From Desulfuromonadales bacterium (lineage in GTDB: Bacteria; Desulfobacterota; Desulfuromonadia; Desulfuromonadales; UBA2294): DNA of 5,618 nucleotides. The notes under the pieces were generated by a model. The model had not been told where the DNA came from, did no database searches, and saw only the letters and a program-made list of their open reading frames with translations. The translations under genes and the position numbers were made by a program. The stretch is from contig JACUTX010000168.1 in assembly GCA_014859615.1 (NCBI GenBank), forward strand, positions 1-5,618. Direction: 5' to 3'. This document shows, one piece after another, positions 1-5,051 of this stretch (the first letter of the stretch is position 1; each line of letters starts with the position of its first letter).

Positions 1-3
1 GCT

Positions 4-114
4 TTGATTATAACTTTAGATCTAGAATCTTACTGGTTTATCGTCGGCACGATCTGTATAGCTCTTGCCGGTTTCTGGGGATTTAAACGGCTTCGATCAC
101 TTTTTACGCGTTAG
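4..114 (+). CDS. Coat-like membrane miniprotein, paralogue of the major coat (crosses window junction)
   Basis: The frame is open from position 1 to the TAG at 112-114. On the 5607-nt circle it continues back into the window end (5608-5618 equals 1-11). No ATG or GTG occurs in frame; a TAA closes the frame at 5542-5544. The most plausible start is the TTG at 4-6 (= 5611-5613), which overlaps the TGA stop of the preceding gene as TTGA and has a purine-rich GGGGGCAAGGG upstream. This gives about 36 aa: a short N-terminus with acidic residues, one membrane segment (about residues 10-26), then a basic tail. Its LAGFWGFKRL closely matches LAGIWGFKKL of the major coat protein at 153-359, so the two are probably paralogues, but this one has no signal peptide. 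By position (between the ssDNA-binding protein and the major coat) it should be a minor capsid protein of the pVII/pIX type. The homology and membrane segment are seen; start codon and role are inferred. Confidence 0.6.
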   Translation: MIITLDLESYWFIVGTICIALAGFWGFKRLRSLFTR

Positions 115-152
115 TTATTCGGGCAATTTCGCCCTTAAAAAAGGAGATTCAA

Positions 153-359
153 ATGCTTAAAAAATTGTTTGTTGCTCTGCTTGTGTCTTTGTTTGCTGTT
201 GTTCCTTCGGCTTTCGCTGCTCTGGCGGCTGCCGATCTCACAGCTATTCAAACCGGTATCTCCGGTGCTGATGCTAATTATTATGTTATCGGCGGCGGAA
301 TCCTCGTCGTTCTTGCGGGGATTTGGGGGTTTAAAAAACTGGTTGGCCTCTTGCGTTAG
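153..359 (+). CDS. Major coat protein precursor (pVIII-like)
   Basis: A 68-aa precursor of the filamentous-phage major capsid protein. Residues 1-22 form a Sec signal peptide: basic MLKK, hydrophobic core, cleavage motif SAFA before A23. The mature protein would be about 46 aa, close to the 50 aa of Ff pVIII. It has the expected three parts: a mildly acidic, amphipathic N-terminus (D28, D40), a hydrophobic helix (about 43-60), and a basic C-terminus (K61, K62, R68) that would face the packaged ssDNA. It would sit in the inner membrane and be assembled around the genome during extrusion. AAGGAG at 141-146 lies 6 nt from the ATG and fixes the start. An intrinsic terminator lies directly downstream, consistent with high expression relative to the genes beyond. 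The C-terminal half matches the upstream miniprotein at 4-114. A small GGGC/GCCC inverted repeat (121-134) precedes the SD. Confidence 0.9.
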   Translation: MLKKLFVALLVSLFAVVPSAFAALAAADLTAIQTGISGADANYYVIGGGILVVLAGIWGFKKLVGLLR

Positions 360-386
360 GCATCTTTGCCCGGTCGGTTTTTTTTT

Positions 387-421
387 AAAGGGGTTGGCGT
401 TGTGTCAGCCCCTTTTTTTTT
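387..421 (+). terminator. Intrinsic terminator after the major coat gene
   Basis: AAAGGGGTTGGC (387-398) pairs with GTCAGCCCCTTT (404-415) in a 12-bp stem with two G-U pairs and a 5-nt loop. It is followed by a T-run reaching 421. This has the position and form of the Ff terminator between genes VIII and III, which limits transcription into the low-copy adsorption gene. The next start codon is only 10 nt beyond, so read-through transcripts must supply the downstream genes unless an unrecognised promoter exists. Confidence 0.88.
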
Positions 422-430
422 AGGTGTAAT

Positions 431-1609
431 ATGATAAGATTTTTTATTTTATTTTTGTTTTTGTTTTCTACCTCAACAGCGTTCGCGTTGGTTTGTCCAT
501 TAAATGGTGACGTTTCCTCGGTTGAGGGTTCTGTAACTTTAAATGCTTCTGGTGTGTCTGTTATTTTTGATTATTCAACTGAAACTGTGATTTGTGGCGG
601 TTCCTCGCCTACTACTGGTTGGTCTGGCGCTTTATTATATATAAGTCGAACTGTTGGAGATTATGGCGCTCCTCCCTGTTTATATTATCAATATGAAATT
701 TTTCAAACGGCTTATTATTACAAGGCGGTTACTTCTCTTGATCAATGTCCTGTCTCTGTAACTAATACAGATGGTGTCTTAAATGGTGATGAAACAGGTA
801 TAGATTGCGGCGGTTCTACGGGTGTTGAGTGTGTGACGTACTGCGCTAACGGTGCAGATATTCAAATTGATATTAATGGTGAAATTTTTTGTGCTTTTGA
901 AACAACGCCAGATCAGCTTGGAAACTGTCCTGTTAATTATGTACGGGGTGATTACTCTGGCGGTACTCCTTCTTGTGTTGCGTGTAATGTTTCTCTTCCT
1001 CTTTGCTTCTCTGACCCGTTTGATGCTGCTCCTTCTCTTGCTAATTTACAAGATGATCAAACTTCCCCTCCTCCTTCTTGGACTTATAATGATGTATCCT
1101 CTTCATCAGAAACAACGAATTCAACTACCATTAATCCTGATTCAACATCAACAACTGTGTCGAATACTTCAACTTTAAATCCAGATTCTTCGGTGACAAC
1201 AACAACAACAACGACAACACGTGACGCTAACAATAACGTTCTTACAGAGACGACTGAATCAACAACTACGGGTGGCGAACCCGGGGGGACTGCTTCCGAT
1301 TATAATTTAGCTGGAACGATACCGGTGGATAATGAATATATTTCATCTTATGCTCCTGATGAACTTCCCGAAAAATCAAGTTTAACTTTCTTGTTTGATT
1401 CTTTTATTGATGGCTTTCCTCTCTTTGCTGTCCTGGATACTTTTCAAGTCTCTGTAGTTGCTCCTTCTTGTAAAATTGAGGTAGGGGAAGTTTTTGAAAA
1501 ATCTATATTTTTTGATTTCTGCCGTTGGGAGACTTACTTGCACAGTCTCGGTTCTATCCTTCTTTTAATCTGTCACGCTTATTCTGTTTTACTTGTAGTC
1601 AGGAGATAA
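431..1609 (+). CDS. Adsorption/minor coat protein (pIII-like)
   Basis: 392 aa. Residues 1-19 form a signal peptide ending in AFA. A Cys-rich, presumably disulfide-bonded N-terminal part follows (Cys 22, 55, 83, 106, 126, 134, 138, 154, 166, 182, 185, 192). A Ser/Thr/Asn-rich linker (about 222-289) has poly-Thr and two related NPDS segments. The C-terminal part is a conserved-looking anchor with C347, C364 (FDFCRW) and a membrane helix at about 372-390 ending in RR. This is the architecture of inovirus tip proteins, which bind the pilus/receptor and release the virion from the membrane. The sequence is too diverged to name a receptor. NGDETGIDCGG (about 118-128) resembles a short motif seen in many bacterial surface proteins. 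AGGTG at 422-426 supports the start. The gene lies after the coat terminator and before the pVI-like gene, as expected for gene III. The linker codons include an ACA run at about 1195-1211. Confidence 0.85.
   Translation: MIRFFILFLFLFSTSTAFALVCPLNGDVSSVEGSVTLNASGVSVIFDYSTETVICGGSSPTTGWSGALLYISRTVGDYGAPPCLYYQYEIFQTAYYYKAVTSLDQCPVSVTNTDGVLNGDETGIDCGGSTGVECVTYCANGADIQIDINGEIFCAFETTPDQLGNCPVNYVRGDYSGGTPSCVACNVSLPLCFSDPFDAAPSLANLQDDQTSPPPSWTYNDVSSSSETTNSTTINPDSTSTTVSNTSTLNPDSSVTTTTTTTTRDANNNVLTETTESTTTGGEPGGTASDYNLAGTIPVDNEYISSYAPDELPEKSSLTFLFDSFIDGFPLFAVLDTFQVSVVAPSCKIEVGEVFEKSIFFDFCRWETYLHSLGSILLLICHAYSVLLVVRR
1195..1211 (+). repeat. ACA triplet run in the pIII-like linker
   Basis: Consecutive ACA codons encode poly-Thr in the flexible linker of the pIII-like protein. 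A run of identical triplets can slip during replication and so change linker length in whole codons without breaking the frame. Two flanking TxNPDSxxTT-type segments (about residues 233-257) suggest that the linker grew by duplication. Confidence 0.6.
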
Positions 1610-1613
1610 AAAA

Positions 1614-1976
1614 ATGGCTATCCCTCTTTTAGCTCCATCAATTGCGGTTTTAATTTCGTTTCTTTCTTCGTCCCTTGCAAAGCTACTGGTTGACCGTCTT
1701 CTGTTTTTTTTAGCATTCAAGGCTCTTGTTCTCACCGCTTTTGTGATTGTTGTTCCGCTTGTTGTTAATAATATCCTTCATGATCTTCTTGAAATGACCA
1801 TGAGTAAACTGAACGAGGCTACTTATAATAGTGGGTTAAATGGTGCTATGCAGTTTTCCGAGTTTATGGGTTGGTTAGTTTATTGTTTTAAGATTCCTGA
1901 ATGTCTGGCCGTTATTATTTCAGGTTTGCAAATGCGTCTCACGCTGCGCCTGATCCCTTTTTCACCGTTCAAGTAG
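1614..1976 (+). CDS. pVI-like minor coat protein (DUF2523-like)
   Basis: 120 aa, very hydrophobic, without a cleavable signal peptide. Likely membrane segments are at about 7-21, 29-53 and 83-107. The C-terminal pattern GWLVYCFKIPECLAVIISG followed by an RL-rich IPF end is the hallmark I associate with the DUF2523 family of inovirus proteins, which lie between the adsorption gene and the Zot gene and are taken as pVI equivalents. In Ff, pVI sits with pIII at the virion end that is released last. The start is fixed by AGGAGA at 1601-1606, which overlaps the end of the pIII-like gene; the two genes are 4 nt apart and probably co-translated. The stop TAG (1974-1976) lies 8 nt before the Zot-like ATG. 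Confidence 0.82.
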   Translation: MAIPLLAPSIAVLISFLSSSLAKLLVDRLLFFLAFKALVLTAFVIVVPLVVNNILHDLLEMTMSKLNEATYNSGLNGAMQFSEFMGWLVYCFKIPECLAVIISGLQMRLTLRLIPFSPFK

Positions 1977-1984
1977 AGGGTGAC

Positions 1985-3073
1985 ATGATCCAGCTAATCG
2001 AAGCCCCTCCTAGGTCGGGAAAATCGTATTTTGGGGTTAACTATCTTGTCGGCTTTACTAAATATGATGCACTTTATTCTGAATATGTTCTTGATAAAAA
2101 TGTTTTGATTATATCAAATATTGAAGGTTTAAAAATAAAACATTGGGCTTTAACTCACTGTCTTAATATAGATCCGCTAGCTAAACTCTCGACTGCGTTG
2201 CCGGCTCGTGTTAAAGAATTTTTCAGTATTGCAAATTTTGAAAATATTAAAAAAACGACCAGCAAAAATCATATCATTTTGATGATCGATGAGGTTCACG
2301 AACTTTTTCCGTCTGGTTTTAAAGATCAGTCGATCTATGATTTTTTTGCGTTTCATGGTCATCTCGGAATCGATGTATTTTTTATGACGCAGGGTATTGA
2401 CTCAATGTCTCGTATGTTTAATCCGTTGTTGGAGTACATTGTCAAAGCTACGCCGCGATCAAAAAAAATTTCCAGTACTTTTTCTTATAGATTTTGCGAT
2501 TTAAAAGGCAAATATCTTTATTCCAAAGTTATCAGATCGAAACAGCATGTTTTTAATGCATATCAATCTTTCCGGCAAGACGAATACAATAAACCTAAAT
2601 CAGCCGTTATGATTACAGCTATTTTGGTTATTGTCGTTTTTGTTGCTGCGGTTTCTTTGTTTAATATTGCGTTCGGCAAGGTTAAATCAAAAGGTAAAAA
2701 CGCTGCTTTAAATTCTCGCGAAGATCTCGTCTCTAAGTTATCTCCTGCTGTCGATTTGGATGGACTTATCCAGGGAACTGAATCAAAAGTTATAACTTCC
2801 TTTTTACCTGAAAAAAAACGCTGGTCTGTTGTTCAGGTCAATGCGTTTTATTCGTATAATGGTGATAATTTTTATCTGATTGATGGCAAAGAGTATCGAG
2901 CCGATTCCTCAAATTTTCGACGGTTTAATTACGATACCCTGTCAGTTGAATTTTATGTGATACGGCAAGAGACGAACGAACCGCGTCCCCGCGGTGAGGT
3001 AGGAACGCAGCCGGATCCGGTCGAGCGGATGCGAGAAGGTGAGCCGATAGGCGAACCGGCCAAACCTGTTTAA
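1985..3073 (+). CDS. zot: Zot-like/pI-like phage assembly ATPase
   Basis: 362 aa from the ATG at 1985, chosen because GAGGG (1976-1980) lies just upstream and the protein then begins with the family-typical strand and P-loop. An ATG at 1901 in the same frame lies deep inside the pVI-like gene and has no SD. Walker A is APPRSGKS (7-14); Walker B is IILMIDE (97-103); a TQG (135-137) follows, as in other Zot/pI proteins. One membrane helix (about 207-230) separates the cytoplasmic ATPase domain from a periplasmic domain of about 130 residues. In Ff, pI uses ATP to drive virion extrusion and contacts the outer-membrane secretin. No secretin gene is present here, so a host secretin is probably used. 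The first glycines of the usual P-loop are replaced by A and P. The last 30 residues are Pro/Glu/Arg-rich and encoded by GC-rich DNA unlike the rest. Confidence 0.9.
   Translation: MIQLIEAPPRSGKSYFGVNYLVGFTKYDALYSEYVLDKNVLIISNIEGLKIKHWALTHCLNIDPLAKLSTALPARVKEFFSIANFENIKKTTSKNHIILMIDEVHELFPSGFKDQSIYDFFAFHGHLGIDVFFMTQGIDSMSRMFNPLLEYIVKATPRSKKISSTFSYRFCDLKGKYLYSKVIRSKQHVFNAYQSFRQDEYNKPKSAVMITAILVIVVFVAAVSLFNIAFGKVKSKGKNAALNSREDLVSKLSPAVDLDGLIQGTESKVITSFLPEKKRWSVVQVNAFYSYNGDNFYLIDGKEYRADSSNFRRFNYDTLSVEFYVIRQETNEPRPRGEVGTQPDPVERMREGEPIGEPAKPV
2981..3060. other. GC-rich island with short palindromes at the 3' end of the Zot gene
   Basis: By direct count, 56 of these 80 bases are G or C, against 9 of 60 at 3081-3140. 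It contains a tight hairpin CCGCG-TCCC-CGCGG (2981-2994) and the perfect palindrome CCGGATCCGG (3011-3020). It encodes the Pro/Glu/Arg-rich tail of the Zot-like protein. No function is assigned. It may be a structured element in the single-stranded genome or a recently acquired tail. Confidence 0.5.
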
Positions 3074-3099
3074 ATTCGATTTATAATTGTATTTTATTG

Positions 3100-3118
3100 T
3101 TGATTTAGTTTTGATTTA
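3100..3118. repeat. TTGATTTA direct repeat with 11-bp period
   Basis: TTGATTTA occurs at 3100-3107 and again at 3111-3118, one helical turn apart, within the promoter. Such an arrangement is typical of operator half-sites or iterons, but low-complexity AT-rich sequence could produce it by chance. Confidence 0.4.
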
Positions 3119-3127
3119 ATGTATAAT
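3100..3127 (+). promoter_or_regulatory. Sigma70-type promoter before the 85-aa gene
   Basis: TTGATT (3100-3105) and a perfect TATAAT (3122-3127) are 16 bp apart, in a stretch with only about 15% GC. Transcription would start near 3134, inside or just before the inverted repeat at 3130-3153, leaving a short leader for the gene at 3156. This is the clearest promoter in the window. The direct repeat at 3100-3118 covers the -35 and spacer and could bind a regulator. Confidence 0.65.
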
Positions 3128-3129
3128 TA

Positions 3130-3153
3130 GTTTAACTTCAATGGAGGTTAAAC
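3130..3153 (+). promoter_or_regulatory. Inverted repeat enclosing the SD of the 85-aa gene
   Basis: GTTTAACTTC (3130-3139) pairs with GAGGTTAAAC (3144-3153) over 10 bp with one G-U and a 4-nt AATG loop. The SD GGAGG (3143-3147) is almost wholly within the stem. In RNA this would reduce translation of the gene at 3156. In DNA it is a palindrome right at the predicted transcription start and could be an operator. Which of the two applies cannot be decided from sequence. Confidence 0.55.
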
Positions 3154-3155
3154 AA

Positions 3156-3413
3156 ATGAGCAGATTAAAACGTATGCGTGCGTCATCTATTAATATTTTA
3201 AAAATGGCAGATATTTGTAAATTGGTTCAACAATTAAATGGTTGTTTTTATATTGAAGTTTGTATAGATAAGCCCGGTTTAAGTACTACTTATATTTTAG
3301 ATTCCGATTTTATGCCTATCAATTATCCTGATTTAAATTCTGCTTATCGTTCGATGTATCGTTATTATAAAGGTCCGTTTGATATTGTTTATTTATCAGA
3401 TAAACCTGTATAA
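3156..3413 (+). CDS. Unrecognised 85-aa protein
   Basis: The start at 3156 is chosen because GGAGG (3143-3147) lies 8 nt upstream; the in-frame ATG at 3141 has no SD and overlaps the SD sequence itself. The protein has a strongly basic N-terminus (MSRLKRMR), then a mixed part with alternating hydrophobic residues (about 30-49, possible beta strands) and a Tyr-rich C-terminal part (YRSMYRYYKG, 64-73). It has no signal peptide, no membrane helix and no motif I recognise. It has its own promoter and a hairpin over its SD, and lies between the Zot-like gene and the putative origin region, where inoviruses often carry regulatory or host-interaction genes. A nucleic-acid-binding regulator is possible from the basic N-terminus, but this is only a guess. 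Its codons are AT-rich, like the flanking DNA. Confidence 0.72.
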   Translation: MSRLKRMRASSINILKMADICKLVQQLNGCFYIEVCIDKPGLSTTYILDSDFMPINYPDLNSAYRSMYRYYKGPFDIVYLSDKPV

Positions 3414-3444
3414 TTTCCAATTGACTTTAATCTGTTTTTTTATA

Positions 3445-3491
3445 AATTTCCCTGGATAATTTTCGGATATGGAAAGTTATCCAGGTAAATT
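3445..3491 (+). promoter_or_regulatory. Long hairpin, candidate packaging signal or terminator
   Basis: CCTGGATAATTTTC (3451-3464) pairs with GAAAGTTATCCAGG (3472-3485) as a 14-bp stem with one G-U and a 7-nt loop. After a single C/T mismatch a further 5 bp (3445-3449 with 3487-3491) extend the stem. It would form in the single-stranded virion DNA, as the Ff packaging signal does. A loose T-rich tract follows (3491-3498), so weak termination after the 85-aa gene is an alternative. Confidence 0.55.
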
Positions 3492-3589
3492 CTTTTTCTC
3501 ATTCCTAACCCGCTTTTTTGATTTTTAGTGAAGCGATGCTCTGTTCTCATTTAACCTCTTTTCTTTTAGTGTCTGCATGTGTAAACTAT

Positions 3590-3628
3590 AAAAAAAAACG
3601 GCGGCTGTCTCCGGAAAGATCAGCCGCC
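3590..3628 (-). terminator. Intrinsic terminator on the minus strand
   Basis: GGCGGCTG (3600-3607) and CAGCCGCC (3621-3628) form a perfect 8-bp GC stem with a 13-nt loop. Nine A residues (3590-3598) precede it, so on the minus strand the stem is followed one base later by a T9 run, the canonical intrinsic terminator form. On the + strand no T-run follows. No minus-strand gene is evident, so it may stop antisense transcription, or the hairpin may serve replication in the ssDNA. Confidence 0.7.
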
Positions 3629-3668
3629 TGAATAACCCCTGTCAACTCTCACGCCGTACAGGAGCTTT

Positions 3669-4856
3669 ATGTTTCAAACTCTACCAGATTATCAAGATCC
3701 TTTCCAGTCTAATTCTTCTCTTGGTACATATACGAAATCAGAACACCCCTGTTTAGAAATTTCCGCGCGTCGGGTCGAGCGTTGGGCCTTAAAAGAAGCG
3801 TCAAGATCTTTGCTTTTTCAGTTCTGCCGCAAAGATAAAAAACTTAATATTCAAAAAAAATTCCGTGTCACTCAATGCCTCCGCTTGCCTCTGTCTGTTT
3901 CTGTTCCGATTAAATTAAAAAATAACGTTGCATATTATACAAAATTGAACGTCTGCGGTTCGGTCTGGACTTGTCCAATCTGCGCCTCAAAAATAACAGA
4001 AGGTCGAAGATCTGAATTGAAAGCGGCCTGTGATTTTTGGCAATCATCAGGCGGTCAAATTGCTTTGGTTACAACAACCATTCCGCATAAAAGATCTGAT
4101 TCGTTAGAATCTTTAGTTATTCGTTTTCAAAAAGCCCGTATTCTTTGGCGTAAACGTCCATCGTATAAAACCACCGCTAAAAAATTTGGTATTGTCGGCT
4201 CAATTCGTGCTCTTGAAATTACATACGGGGTCAACGGTTGGCATCCGCATTTTCATGAGCTTTTTTTCTATAATTTAACGGAGACTCTCTATGTCAATAA
4301 GAATCATCATCTCCACTTCTTACAATTTGAATTCGTTAATCAATGGCAGTTTGCTGCGATTTCGGCGGGTATCAAGAGACCATCTGACGCTTATGGACTT
4401 GATGTCAGAAACGGCGATTTTGCTGCGGACTATGTTGCAAAATTTGGACAAGAGTCCCGATCTGGATGGGGAGTTGACCAAGAGCTTACTAAGGGACATA
4501 TCAAACAAGCTAGAGTCGGCGTTAGCCCTTTCGATATGCTCCGATCGTTTATACAAACCGGTGATATCTCAGATACTGCGCCTGCTCAATATTATATTGA
4601 ATACGCTCTTTCAATGTTCGGAAAACGGCAACTCTTTTGGAGTCCTGGACTTAAGCAACATTTGCAGGTCAAAGAACGATCCGATCAACAACTTGCCGAA
4701 CATGTTGACACATCGTCGCTTTCACTTGGATCACTCGATTTGAATCAATGGCGTTTTATCCTGCGGCATTCGCTACAGGGACAAGTGTTAGAATTTGCAT
4801 CTATCGGCGGCATTGAAGCCGTTAACGATTTCTTGGGGAGCAAAGGTTATGGCTGA
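3669..4856 (+). CDS. rep: Rolling-circle replication initiator (HUH endonuclease)
   Basis: 395 aa, functional equivalent of Ff pII. It would nick the + strand at the origin, remain linked through a tyrosine and religate the circle. Visible motifs: a Cys cluster CGSVWTCPICASKI (96-109; C96, C102, C105), typical of Rep_1-type initiators and likely metal-binding; motif 1 IALVTTTIPH (131-140); the HUH motif HPHFH (192-196); and motif 3 AADYVAKFG (252-260) with the probable catalytic Y255 and K258. FWSPGLK (323-329) in the C-terminal part is also a pattern I associate with this family. All key residues are present, so the enzyme looks intact. AGGAG (3660-3664) lies 4 nt before the ATG. The stop overlaps the start of the 55-aa gene (ATGGCTGA), indicating translational coupling. 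No well-placed SD for an internal pX-like product was seen. Confidence 0.9.
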   Translation: MFQTLPDYQDPFQSNSSLGTYTKSEHPCLEISARRVERWALKEASRSLLFQFCRKDKKLNIQKKFRVTQCLRLPLSVSVPIKLKNNVAYYTKLNVCGSVWTCPICASKITEGRRSELKAACDFWQSSGGQIALVTTTIPHKRSDSLESLVIRFQKARILWRKRPSYKTTAKKFGIVGSIRALEITYGVNGWHPHFHELFFYNLTETLYVNKNHHLHFLQFEFVNQWQFAAISAGIKRPSDAYGLDVRNGDFAADYVAKFGQESRSGWGVDQELTKGHIKQARVGVSPFDMLRSFIQTGDISDTAPAQYYIEYALSMFGKRQLFWSPGLKQHLQVKERSDQQLAEHVDTSSLSLGSLDLNQWRFILRHSLQGQVLEFASIGGIEAVNDFLGSKGYG

Positions 4857-5016
4857 TATAATAATGACTCGCGAAATGTTAGAGGACGTTGTGCAAAAGC
4901 GTGTTGAGTTTAAACTCTCAATAACACAGTGCTGTTGGTATCTCTATAATAAGTATGGTGTGAATCTCTCTCGGCAGCGGATGCATGTTAGAATCGAGAA
5001 AGTCACTTATCTATAG
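4849..5016 (+). CDS. 55-aa protein, possibly helix-turn-helix
   Basis: The start at 4849 overlaps the Rep stop (ATGGCTGA) and has GGGGAG (4835-4840) 8 nt upstream; the longer in-frame ORF from 4795 lies inside Rep and lacks an SD. An alternative ATG is at 4864. The protein is mostly helical in appearance. SITQCCWYLYNKYGVNLSRQ (24-43) followed by RMHVRIEK looks like a helix, a turn at YGVN, and a basic recognition helix, so a small DNA-binding protein is plausible. It has no signal peptide or membrane helix. Being coupled to Rep, it could regulate copy number or assist initiation. This role is inferred, and I do not recognise the family. Confidence 0.65.
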   Translation: MADIIMTREMLEDVVQKRVEFKLSITQCCWYLYNKYGVNLSRQRMHVRIEKVTYL

Positions 5017-5051
5017 ACATTTTGTAACCTGATAAAATAGCACCTTCTTTT

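Larger units (their letters stand above)
3414..3668. other. Intergenic region, candidate replication origin and packaging region
   Basis: 255 bases without a convincing ORF, directly upstream of the Rep gene. It holds the hairpin at 3445-3491, a pyrimidine-rich stretch (about 3491-3570), an A-run and a GC-rich hairpin (3590-3628), and the Rep SD. In filamentous phages the main intergenic region carries both origins and the packaging signal, so this is the natural candidate. I could not identify a Rep nick site with confidence. A poor promoter-like TATAAA (3587-3592) lacks a good -35. Confidence 0.5.

Noticed and set aside
169..423. Alternative-frame ORF over the major coat gene
   Set aside because: It is a Leu-rich shadow of the signal-peptide region and runs through the terminator.
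852..1178. Alternative-frame ORF inside the pIII-like gene
   Set aside because: Low-complexity Leu-rich translation with no SD; a shadow of the real frame.
1901..1984. Longer start of the Zot-like gene at 1901
   Set aside because: It lies within the pVI-like gene and has no SD; the ATG at 1985 has GAGGG upstream and places the P-loop at the usual N-terminal position.
2090..2096. CTTGATA resembling the pC194/phiX174 nick site
   Set aside because: It lies inside the Zot-like coding region, away from any hairpin or the Rep-proximal intergenic region, and a 7-mer can occur by chance.
2177..2362. Minus-strand ORF of 61 aa opposite the Zot-like gene
   Set aside because: Opposite a conserved ATPase region, with Lys/Arg/Phe-rich composition as expected from antisense of AT-rich coding DNA.
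2405..3073. Internal start in the Zot-like gene giving a pXI-like product
   Set aside because: The ATG at 2405 has a weak AGGG upstream but lies far from the membrane helix, and the Met just before the helix has no SD; support is insufficient.
3141..3155. Start of the 85-aa gene at 3141
   Set aside because: This ATG overlaps the SD that serves the ATG at 3156 and has no SD itself.
4320..4556. Minus-strand ORF opposite Rep as the gene served by the minus-strand terminator
   Set aside because: No recognisable domain, and it ends far from the terminator; best seen as an antisense shadow.
4291..4743. 150-aa alternative-frame ORF inside Rep
   Set aside because: It overlaps conserved Rep motif 3, lacks a recognisable domain, and the Rep frame is clearly the coding one.
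4795..4848. Longer start of the 55-aa gene at 4795
   Set aside because: It overlaps the Rep C-terminus for 54 bases without an SD, while 4849 has GGGGAG at good spacing.
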